From Tuctoria greenei (lineage: Eukaryota; Streptophyta; Magnoliopsida; Poales; Poaceae), in contig JAYESD010000001.1 in assembly GCA_036927565.1 (NCBI GenBank), positions 71,629,751 through 71,693,750 on the forward strand: a stretch of DNA of 64,000 nt, written 5' to 3'. Position numbers and translations under genes: made by a program. The notes below the pieces were generated by a model. That model did no database searches. It saw nothing but the letters and a program-made list of their open reading frames with translations, and was not told the DNA's origin. This document shows positions 54,315-64,000 of this stretch, piece after piece; positions within the stretch are counted from its first letter, which is position 1, and every line of letters begins with the position of its first letter.

Positions 54315-56189
54315 ATGGAGCAACCCACCATTCTTTCTTATTCTGCTCCGAAGGGCAAGTTCTCTGAGCCACCGCCTTCGGCGGATCCTATTTGTTCAAC
54401 CAACTATGAACTTCGCCCTGGCTTTATAGCCATGGTTCGGGAATAATCCTTCTCAGGAACGGATTGTGAAAATCCTTACCACCATCTACGAGAGTTCGAA
54501 CAACTGTGTTCATGCCTTCTAATCAAAGGTATGACACAGGAAACTCTCAAATGGAAGTTGTTTCCTTTTTCCCTCAAGGAAAAAGCGAAACAATGGTACA
54601 ACCACTACGTTGGGACGATAAATGATGATTGGAGTAAATTACGAGACAAATTTTTTCTTGCTTTCTTTCCCATTGACCGAATTGTTTCCTTACGAAAGGA
54701 AGTACTATGCTTCCAGCAGATGGAGAAGGAATCCATAGGTGCAGCTTGGGACAAATTTTCTCATTTGAAAAATTCTGGCCCAAATTTGTTAATCCCTGAT
54801 CCAATGCTTTTGCAACATTTCTTCATGGGATTGAACAAAGAGTCTGCCCTATATATTGACATTACGGCTGGAGGATCTTTCCTCCATAAGACTCCAGAAG
54901 AAGGCAAGGATCTTCTAGACAGAATTCTAGAAAATTCTTCCTTCATTATGGGTCTTAATGAGCCTCCCCAAGAGGAAGTCGTGTCAAGAACAGAGGATAC
55001 ACTCTTGGACAAGGATGAACCCATTTCTTGTTTACCCCAAGCCTTGCCAAAGGAATCCTCTCCCGAACCTGAGACTACGAAGGTAGAAGAAATTCAACCC
55101 TTGCAGTTTCCATTTTTCTTCGAGGAAGAGCTTTTTGAATATTATGGAAATACCTCGAAGTATTGTTGCTATAGGAAACCTTCATTGCCACCAACTCCAC
55201 CTGAACCACTTGACGGGGTGTTCGTCCGTCAGACGGTCAAGGAGTTGACCTCTATCCTAAGCAGAGAGTGGACAGCTGAAGTCGAGAATTCACCCGAAAT
55301 TCTTCGGATGACCTCACCTTTGGCTACCATTTTATGTTCTATTATAGGGACACCAATGAGAATCCTATACAACCCTACTGTTGGATCAAATATCATTTTC
55401 GATTCTTGTGCTCTCGCCATTCTTGGCGATGTGCCATTGGCACCAACAAGAAAATCCTTCCGAGATTCATTTGAAACCATTCTTGAAGGATGTAGGGTTC
55501 TGCAACAAGTGTCTGTTAGACACAAAGATGTTGAGGCTCTCCTAGATTTTCATGTGTTCGAAATCCAAGATTTCGACATCATGATAGGGATTCCCATAGA
55601 GAAATTTCTCATGGAAGTTCCTTTGGAAGGAAGCCTCAATATCAATCTTGGAGGGAGAAATTTCTCCATGCCTATTCTACGTTCAAAGAACACATCTGCA
55701 AAATCTCCCATCCAAGATGAGCCAATGGAGGAGGTTATGACTCTTCAATTTTTAGAACCCCCTAAAATTGAAGGAGAAGAAGACTTCGTCCAAGAGGAGG
55801 ATGAATTTCAGGAGGAAATTGAATTACCAAGAGAAGAGTCCTCCCCAAAACCTCCTGTTGAGCTCAAGATTCTACCTCCAGGCCTACATTATGCCTTTCT
55901 AAATGGCGATTTGGAAGCCCCTGTCATCATAAGTGACAAGCTTTCAGATGATGAAACGCTCAAACTCATAGCCATGTTAGAAAGGCATAGAGCTATTTTT
56001 GGATATTCACTTCAAGATCTCAAGGGAATTAGTCCAGCGTTATGCAACCATCGTATTCCTATTGACCGTGAAAGTGTCCCCTCAAGGGAACCTCAAAGGC
56101 GATTGAATAATGCGATGCGGGAAGTTGTCAAGAAAGAAGTCTTGAAACTTCTGCATGCCGGGATTATTTACCTTGTTCCTCATAGTTAA
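54315..56189 (+). pseudogene. Athila-type gag-protease, and start of reverse transcriptase
   Basis: The frame begins MEQPTILSYSAPKGKF at 54315 and has a TAA at about 54444. It is then open for 552 codons from 54531 to 56189. Gag occupies about 54480-54950: LKWKLFPFSLKEKAKQWY, WSKLRDKFFLAFFPIDRI. A Pro/Glu-rich linker follows. A retropepsin-like part lies at 55310-55690, with the motif TVGSNIIFDSCALAILGDVP at the place of the active site; the expected Asp-Ser/Thr-Gly is not seen. The end, about 55880-56189, is the start of reverse transcriptase (LEAPVIISDKL, HRIPIDRE) and stops at TAA in front of WVSPVQVVPKKGG, where an amino acid codon is expected. Confidence 0.85.
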
Positions 56190-58730
56190 TGGGTAAGTCC
56201 AGTTCAAGTAGTGCCTAAGAAGGGAGGTATGAAGGTCGTTCAAAACGAGAAGAATGAATTAATTCCTCAACGGACCGTCATGGGATGGAGGATGTGCATT
56301 GACTACCGAAAACTTAACAAGGCAACAAGGAAATACCATTTTCCATTGCCCTTCGTCGATGAGATGTTAGAGCGATTGGGAAAACACTCCTACTTCTGTT
56401 TCCTTGATGGGTATTCAGTATATCATCAAATTCCTATCCATCCCGATGATCAAAGTAAGACCACGTTCACATGTCCTTACGGGACCTATGCCTACCGGCG
56501 TATGTCCTTTGGACTCTTTCCAGAGATGCATGATGTCTATATTTTTAGACATGATCGAGGATATCATGGAAGTTTTCATGGACGATTTCTCCGTCTATGG
56601 AAAAACTTTTGATCATTGTCTAGAAAATTTAGACAGGGTCTTACAAAGATGCCAGGAGAAGGATCTTGTGCTTAATTGTGAAAAGTGCCATTTCATGGTC
56701 CGGGAAGGCATCGTTCTTGTACACTTGGTGTCCGAGAGAGAGATAGAGGTGGATAAAGCTAAAATTTAAGTTATTGAAAAACTTCCACCTCCTATCAATG
56801 TTAAGGGAATCCGCAACTTTTTAGGTCATGCGGGGTTCTACCGACGATTTATCAAGGATTTCTCCAAAATCGCTAGACTTCTCACCAACCTATTAGCTGA
56901 AGAAGCTCCCTTTGATTTCGATGATGAATGCCTTAAATAATTTGATATACTAAAAAAGGCACTCATCTCAGCTCTAATTATCCAACCTCCTGATTGGACG
57001 CTGCCATTCGAAATCATGTGTGATGCCAGTGACTTTGCTGTTGGTGCGGTCTTAGGCAAAACCAAAGATAAAAAGCATCACGCAATAGCCTACGCTAGCA
57101 AAACTCTGACAGGAGCCCAACTCAATTATGCCACAACTGAGAAAGAGCTCCTAGCAGTAGTTTTTGCTATCGACAAGTTTATATCCTATTTGGTTGGAGC
57201 AAAGGTCATAGTCTACACAGACCATGCTGCTTTGAAACATCTGCTTACCAAAAAGGATGCTAAACCCAGGCTAATTCGATGGATTCTTCTACTCCAAGAA
57301 TTTGATCTGGAAATAAGAGATAAGAAAGGAGTAGAGAATTCAGTAGCAGATCATCTTTCACGTATGGAAGTCACACAAACCATGGACATACCTATCAGTG
57401 ACTTCCTACGAGATGATATGCTCCTCAAGGTGACAAACTCTCACCCTTGGTATGCGGATATCATGAACTTTATGGTCACGGGATACGTACCACCAGGGGA
57501 GAACAAAAAGAAACTCATTTATGAGAGTCGTAGACACCTTTGGGATGACCCTTACCTCTATCGAGTATGCACCGATGGCCTTCTTAGAAGGTGCGTCCCA
57601 TAAATCGAAGGAATCAAAATTATAGAGAAATGCTATGATGGCCCCTATGGTGGTCATTACAGTGTTTATCGTACTCAGGCAAAGATCTGGCAGAGTGGAT
57701 TCTATTGGCCTTCAATGTATGAAGATACCAAGGAATTCATTCGCAAATGTTAGAAATGCCAGAAGCATGGAGGAATCTCTGCTCGCGATGCGATGCCCCT
57801 AACATACAATCTCCAAGTGGAATTGTTTGATGTATGGGGTATTGATTTCATGGGACCTTTTCCTAGGTCTTATGATTGCGATTATATTCTGGTTGCCGTC
57901 GATTATGTGTCAAAATGGGTAAAAACATTGCCATGCAAAAATGGTGATTCCAAGCAAGCAAGGAAAATGTTCCATGAGATCATTTTCCCACACTTTGGAA
58001 CTACCCGTATGGTCATAAGTGATGGAGGGTCTCATTTCATAGATAAGACCTTCCGGAACTTTTTAAGGGAACTTGGAGTCCAACATAACATTGCTACCCC
58101 ATACCACCCACATCTAATAAATAAATTAAGAATATTCCACAAAAGACTGTCTTGGAAATGGGAACGGGACGGAAGCAAAAGCTACCCGACGCATTGTGGG
58201 CATATCGTACTGCCTACAAGACACCTATCGGCATGTCTCCTTTCAAACTTGTCTATGGGAAGACTTGCCATCTTCCCATTGAATTGGAACATAGAGCATA
58301 TTGGGCCATCAAGAGGTGGAACATGAATCTTAAGGAAGCTGGAAATCACTGATTAAAGCAAATCTCTGAGTTGGAGGAATGGAGAGATAAGGTGTACCAT
58401 AGTGCCAGAATTTATAAAGAGAGAACCAAAAGATGGCACGATAAGAGGATTACGCCGAAAGAGTTCAAACCTGGAGATAAAGTTTTACTCTTTAACTCTA
58501 GGGTTAAACTCTTTGGACATGGGAAGCTTAGAAGTAAATGGGAAGGACCCTTCACTGTAGTAGAGACTTCATTCCATGGAGCAATCACACTCCAAGGTGA
58601 TGACGGTCAACTATTCAAAGTGAATGGGCACCGACTCAAATTATTTCTCGATTCCCAAAAGGATACAGAAAAAGAATTTGCCATGGTAAATCTAATCGAT
58701 TTCCATGCACTTTCTTTCAATTCTATTTAA
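56190..58730 (+). pseudogene. Athila-type pol (RT, RNase H, integrase), longer copy
   Basis: The first frame gives RMCIDYRKLNKATRKYHFPL and FCFLDGYSVYHQIPIHP. A deletion shifts it before the active site, which reads EVFMDDFSVYGKTFDHCLEN (F-M-D-D) in the next frame. RNase H (MCDASDFAVGAVLGK) and integrase follow as in the other copy, with stops near 56767, 56937, 57601 and 57752. A 22-bp deletion near 58112 removes the part of integrase holding the catalytic Glu and shifts the frame. The C-terminal part, FKPGDKVLLFNSRVKLFGHG, is readable at 58371-58730. The protein cannot be made in one piece. Confidence 0.88.
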
Positions 58731-60393
58731 ATTCTCCACGTCCAACTAATGGGCCCATCCAATTCTTCTTCTAGAAGGACCATTTAATCGACCCGAGAAA
58801 ATGTGGCCTGAACGGAGCCAGAAGGGGTTCGGCCGAACCCTAGGGCGCCCGACTCTCCCTTCGCGCCGTTCGCGTTCTGTTTTCTCGTGTTGATCCTCCT
58901 TGATATCCTCCACAAAATCCTTGGTGAAACGCGTCGTTCCCCGCCTACTTAAAGAATTCATGAAACAAGTGTGGGGAAAACATGTCTCCAATTCACGAAA
59001 ACCCGACGTGAAAAATTAACGTTGCATATCAAAACACGTCATGACCGAATGGGCAAAACGACCCGACGAAACAGATGCATAAAAAAAGCTACCAGGAGGT
59101 CTGCCAAACCCCCTGGTCGGCCGACCTGTCTTCTGCACCGTACGACTCCGTTTCGCTCCAGAAAATCGGTTTGGATTTCCTATCCCCACTTTTATGCGCT
59201 ACCCTGCTATTTGAGTTGATTTCATATTTTTCATTGCATATCTAAAATGAACCAACTCAACAAATTGAAATAAAATTTGGTAGTCAAGAATTTGCTTAAG
59301 CTGAAAATTTGAATACTTTATATTGCAATTCATTACCTTGTTTATGATTCCCATAATTCAATAGGAAAAACACATTATCTAGGTATATGACTAGTGTGAT
59401 ATGGTAAATGAGTTCTTTAGAAATCATCCTTTTGCTTGAAATTGATTTTTGACATTTGTAACTATTTGAAATCTTGAACTTTGCCTAAATCTCTCATTGG
59501 AAATTTATATACCCACCAAGGCCATATGATACATTCATTGAAAACCACAAGCATATGACACTTTGCTTTTCATTGAACTTTGTCAAACCCGTGACCGAAT
59601 TGAGTGACATGCATAAACTTTTTGAATTGAAAACTCTTGTGCACCCCATTAATGCAAAAATTATCACATTGAGAGTTTGCATCCATCGATTACCCATCCG
59701 CCAAAAAGAAACTCCATACAATGCAAATGAAAGCCTCTCTAAAAAATAAAAATAAAAAAGGAGTAGAAGACATGGCTACAAGAAAAAATAAAAAAGCATC
59801 CACTCTTGAAAAAGAGAAAGAGTGCTAAAAAAAAAGTAGCCAGGTTTCATCCTTAAGAGAGAGCAAATTCATGGGAGTTATCACCTCACCCCTCTATTCC
59901 ATTCATGTGCACAAGAATTTCCCCTTCACTTTGTTCATTGCATAAGTCTCTCATAGGATCAAGTTTTTGACTTAGTAACATATGAATTGCAAATGCGTGC
60001 CACATTCATCCCTACCAAGCCCCAGATATAGCCACTTTTAGTATAGGGACAAGAATTGGCAAAACATGCCATGGTGAGGACTCAAACACTTTGAGAGATT
60101 TGAGAGATTCCGATCGAGAAGGCAAGGTCAAATGTTCCTATGACTTTCAAATATAGCAATTGCCAAATCATTTCAGCAGAGAATGATCCAAGGGAACTTC
60201 ATTCTAACCGTTCCACTTTTCAAACACCCAAGATTGATGTGGTAGCCACATACACAAAAGGGGAACCATGAATTGAGGTATAAGTTGAAATATCTAGTAT
60301 CCTTATTTTCTACCTTATAGCAAATTCATGACAACACTTTAGTTCTTCTTGCCTTCACTCGAGGACGAGCAAAGGACTAAGTGTGGGGGAGTT
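58731..60393 (+). mobile_element. Athila-type 3' internal region, copy 2, with polypurine tract
   Basis: A close match of 51281-52962 over its whole length. No supported gene. The polypurine tract AAGTGTGGGGGAG ends it. Confidence 0.75.
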
Positions 60394-61621
60394 TGTTGAC
60401 GGTCCTTAAGTACCATATTTTGACCGTCAATTCACCTCATAATGTGCATAAAAGAAACACAAAACATAGTGGTAGGGCTATACACTAACCCAATTCCACA
60501 AGTGTTGGTGTCTATTTGTATGTAGGTGAATTATTACCCAAAATACCAAAACATGCAGGGATGAATCCATGAAAATGGATTTCAACGAATCAGGCGATGA
60601 CACGTGGCAACACATGGATCAAATGGCCCACAAACAGAAGAATACGAGGAGATCCAATAGTGTTGCACCCATATACATCAAGGGGGCCCACCTGGAAGCC
60701 ACCTGGAGGAAGCACTCCCCGAGGGGAGGCTTGACCAGGTTGGCCGAACCAGGGGTTCGACCGACACCTTCTTGGTGCCAAACTTGGTCAAATGACACGT
60801 GTTGGCTCCTCCCGACTCCCTGGAGTCAATGGTGACTGATTCGCGCATTAATTGTGGCGGGAACCGACCCTTCTCCACCTATAAATAGACCCCCTCACCT
60901 CACTTCTCACACACACCAAAAGTTGAGAATAGTGCTACACTCCAAAGGTTTAGAGTAGTCCTAGAGGCTACCAAAGTAGAAGGAGAGTGTGGTGAAGAGT
61001 CTAGGAGAAGGAGGCTTGGGCTTGTCAAGTCCCTCTTCTACACTTGTACCCCTACAAAGGTTTTACTCAATCAAGTAAACCATTGTGAATTCAATACAAG
61101 TTTGATCTTTTATTCTTAGTAGTTTGCACAAGTAGTTACTTGTGGGTTCACTGCTTTAATTCGTTAGAGGCTCTAGTTGTAGCTTTGTGTTCGAAACAAC
61201 TAGAGTAGTGATTTATAACATAAGCGTGGTGCTTAGGTTATAAATCATCAGTGGATATCTCATAGACCTACGAATTGAAGAGGTAGGGAGTAGGTGGTGA
61301 CAGCCCTATCTGTCCTTCGTAATCCTCCACCTTCGGCTACGCCATAGGCTCTTGGCAGGAGTCATCCTAGTATTGCTAGGAGTAAGCCCGTGCCCGAAGC
61401 AAGCATCTACTGCAAACTACCTTGAATTAGGATCAATACTTTGAATTCCTCCCTGTTCCTTGCCTACCAAACAACTTTGTGTCCTTGGGTGAGCTAGTTC
61501 GAAAGATTAGCACACATGTTCTTTGGATTCGATACCCTTGGGAATACTCCTTAAGGGGAAGTGCTACAACGGTATTTCCATGCGCTTGCGGATAACTCTG
61601 TGGTGTTAAGAAATACCAACA
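60394..61621 (+). mobile_element. LTR-C of the Athila-type element
   Basis: 1,228 bp with the same termini as LTR-B, followed by GTCAC and the 70-bp CACTA repeats exactly as LTR-A is. TATAAATAG lies near 60880. Confidence 0.93.
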
Positions 61622-62658
61622 GTCACGAACTGGTGAAGCGTTTCAAAAGTTCCTAATGCAACGATCGTGTTTCGTGGTGAAAGATCCTAACGCCACGAAC
61701 TGGTGAATCGTGGCAAAAGTTCCTAATGCAACGATTCTGTTCCGTGGAGATAGATCCTAACGCCACAAATCTGTAATTCGTGGCAACAAATCCTAATACA
61801 ATTATAGTGTTTTGTGGTGATAGATCCTATCGCCACGAACTTGTGAATCGTGGCAAATGTTCCTAATGCAAAGTTGTGTTTCATGGCGATAGATCGTAAT
61901 GCCACGAACTGGTGAATCGTGGCAAAAGTTCCTAATGCAACATTTGTGTTTCGTGGCGATAGATCCTAACGCCACGAAGTGGTGAATCGTGGCAAAAGTT
62001 CCTAATGCAATGATTCTGTTCCGTGGTGATAGATTCTAATGCCATGAACGGAATTTCATGGCAACAGATCCTAATGCAATGGTTGTGTTTCTTGGCGATA
62101 GATCCTATCGCCACGAACTAGTGAAGCGTGGCCAAAGTTCCTAATGCAACGATTGTGTTCCGTGGCGATAGATGCTAACACCACAAACTAGTGAATCGTG
62201 GCAACAAATCCTAATGCAACGATCGTGTTCCGTGGTGATAGATGCTAACGCCACAAACTAGTGAATCGTGGCAACATATCCTAATGCAACTATCATGTTT
62301 CGTGGCGATAGATGATAATGCCACGAACTAGTGAATCGTGGCAATAGATTCATGGCAATAGATCCTAATGCCACAAACTATTGAATCGTAGCAACAAATC
62401 CTAATGCAACGATCGTGTTCCGTGGTGATAGATGCTAATGCCACGAACTAGTGAATCGTGGCAACAGATTTGTGGCAGTAGATCCTAATGGCACAAACTA
62501 GTGAATCATGGCAACAGATCCTAATGCAACGGTCGTGTTCCATGGTGCTAGATGCTAATGCCACGAACTAGTGAATCATGGCAAAAGACCAAGCTTACTG
62601 CAACAATTTAGTATTCGTTGCAGTACAATCTTTGCAACAGGGTGGAATCCTTGTAGTG
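61622..62658. repeat. CACTA right subterminal repeats and terminus, copy 2
   Basis: A close duplicate of 47303-48339, ending GGAATCCTTGTAGTG at 62658 and followed by GTA. It keeps the expected A where copy 1 has T in the terminus. Confidence 0.88.
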
Positions 62659-63456
62659 GTAGTATGGTACGACGATAGGATTATAATCTCTCTCTATCTA
62701 CTGTAGTTGAATAATTAGTCATTTTCGTTAATGATTCACTACGTGTTGTCAGTCTTTCATCGGTAACAAAATTTGTAAGATTGACTCAGCCTAATAAACA
62801 TGTTAAGTCTATTACCACTAACACTGAAAGCGACAATAACCCCAAATGTAAGCATAATGCACAAGTTATGTGAGTTAAGTAAGTAAATAAGATCAAGTGT
62901 TTGGGTTGATCCCCACTTGATACAAGTTTTTACCCTTACCGGATCATAAGAGCACTCAAAATTAAGTAAATATGACTAAATCAGCGGGAGTTTGACTTTA
63001 TAAAGACACTGATTTTGAAAGGAATGGTACATATTACCATTCTTATTCAAGAATCACTCTTTATGATGTCTTACTGATGTTGTTCAATAATATGAGACAT
63101 TGTTGTCACAATTCTTGCGATTGATACTTCATCATTAGTGGCCAATAATGATGAATAGTGAAAGCAGTCCCATCACAATAAGAAAAATTAGAAGAATGGT
63201 CATACCACATATGAAAGCACCATAAGACGATCTTAGTCATCCGTCGAAGTGTGCCAATGACACTTCCCCCGGTACTACAGTGTGTACTACAGGTAGTCTG
63301 AATGACTTGTTTTCTACCGTGCAACGCAACCCTTATATATGCCAAGGACCGACTGTTACAGTGTGTGCCGTGGCCCGACAGGTGGCCCTGGTTGTAATAA
63401 CCGCGCTATACACAATCTATGGGTGTTAAGGGTGGTTAATAGTGTGATAACGTGCC
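62659..63456. repeat. CACTA flank, copy 2
   Basis: A duplicate of 48340-49218, minus about 80 bp. The match stops at CGTGCCTTAATGG, near 63456-63462, where copy 1 switches to Athila pol. Confidence 0.85.
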
Positions 63457-64000
63457 TTAATGGCAGCGTTACCGATCTTGATAGTGCTTTGATCATGCGT
63501 CATTAATATGGCATTAATGACGCATTAATCAGGTCTTGTAACGGCCGATTGATAGCCCTGGAATGTCCGCGCCGTTGAAGATCCTGGTGTCTTCCCGTTG
63601 CAGACATAGATCCGGACGTGTGACACGTGGTTGCTCTAGAGCTTCCCTCTGCGGGGAGGTAGGTCCGGAGCTACTAGACACGTGGTAGCTCTGGAGCTTC
63701 CCTCTGCGGGAAGGTAGGTCCGGAGCTACTATACACGTGGCAGCACCAGAGCTTCCCTTGTTTGGGAGGCAGGTCTGACATCCCGGGACACGTGGCAGCA
63801 CTAGATCCATCCTAAGGAGGGAGGCAGGTCCGGCACTGCAGGACACATGGCAGGGCCGGAGCCACCCTAAGGAGGGAGGCAGATCTGGCACTGCGGGACA
63901 CGTGTTGCCTCTGGAAGTCCACAATACTAGAAGGTGGAACTCAACGCGTCTTCTTCTGGTCGAAGGGATACCTGGTATGCAGGGTATCGACAGTGGCCCT
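63457..64000. repeat. LTR-like region with 55-bp CACGTG minisatellite
   Basis: Five 55-bp units start at 63624, 63679, 63734, 63789 and 63844, and a sixth partial at 63899. Units begin CACGTGG (one has CACATGG) and continue with GAGCTTCCCTCTGCGGGGAG and GTCCGG. CACGTG is the plant G-box. The region upstream has a TTATATATG box (63333) and resembles a Gypsy LTR. A 131-codon open frame on the other strand is created by the repeat and is not believed. Confidence 0.7.

Noticed and set aside
63529..63924. 131-codon minus-strand frame at the window end
   Set aside because: Created by the 55-bp minisatellite (55 is not a multiple of 3 but the units happen to stay open); no protein motif.

Overview
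The window is nuclear DNA from a plant, very probably a grass. The evidence is GC-rich host coding stretches (a ribose-5-phosphate isomerase copy, an F-box-like gene), many Stowaway- and Tourist-type MITEs, CACTA (En/Spm) DNA transposons with two-gene structure, Copia and Athila-type Gypsy LTR elements, and long (AT)n arrays. No rRNA, tRNA or CRISPR was seen. Most of the 64 kb is nested transposons; only a few host-type genes are visible.

Layout. 0-3 kb: repeats, including a 5'-truncated LINE (14-bp target duplication) that was itself hit by a non-autonomous hAT element (8-bp duplication). 3.1-3.9 kb: a ribose-5-phosphate isomerase gene (minus strand) broken by two single-base deletions. 4.1-8.2 kb: the 5' half of a decayed Copia element (LTR, tRNA-Met primer site, 2-kb leader, gag remnant). 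Its leader carries eight copies of a hairpin with a constant loop and compensating stem changes. 8.2 kb: left end of a large old CACTA element. Inside its terminal repeats sits a second, well preserved CACTA element (9096-17657) with clean ends, an open 902-codon TNP2 transposase and a twelve-exon TNPA-like gene that can be read without a stop. 18-24 kb: TNPA-like gene of the outer CACTA on the minus strand, split by a 4.4-kb probable solo LTR with a 5-bp duplication.

24-42 kb: a gene-poor mosaic of MITEs and duplicated segments with a few host-type genes: two paralogous proteins of unknown function (one frameshifted), a Werner-type 3'-5' exonuclease pseudogene and an open F-box-like gene. 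42-48.3 kb: decayed TNP2 gene (plus strand), 70-bp hairpin repeats and a CACTA right end. The left end at 8202 and the right end at 48339 have related terminal sequences and the same 3-bp flank (GTA). One end has only a TNPA-like gene and the other only TNP2, so they may be the two ends of one very large CACTA carrying about 18 kb of other DNA.

46.1-63.5 kb: an Athila-type Gypsy element in the right CACTA repeats. It is present as a solo LTR, a truncated pol copy, and an LTR-gag-pol-LTR copy. The CACTA end plus its flank occurs twice, which points to an unequal or illegitimate duplication with a visible breakpoint near 49220. The window ends in an LTR-like region with a 55-bp minisatellite carrying CACGTG in nearly every unit.

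All splice sites, domain names and family assignments come from reading the sequence; no database search was possible.
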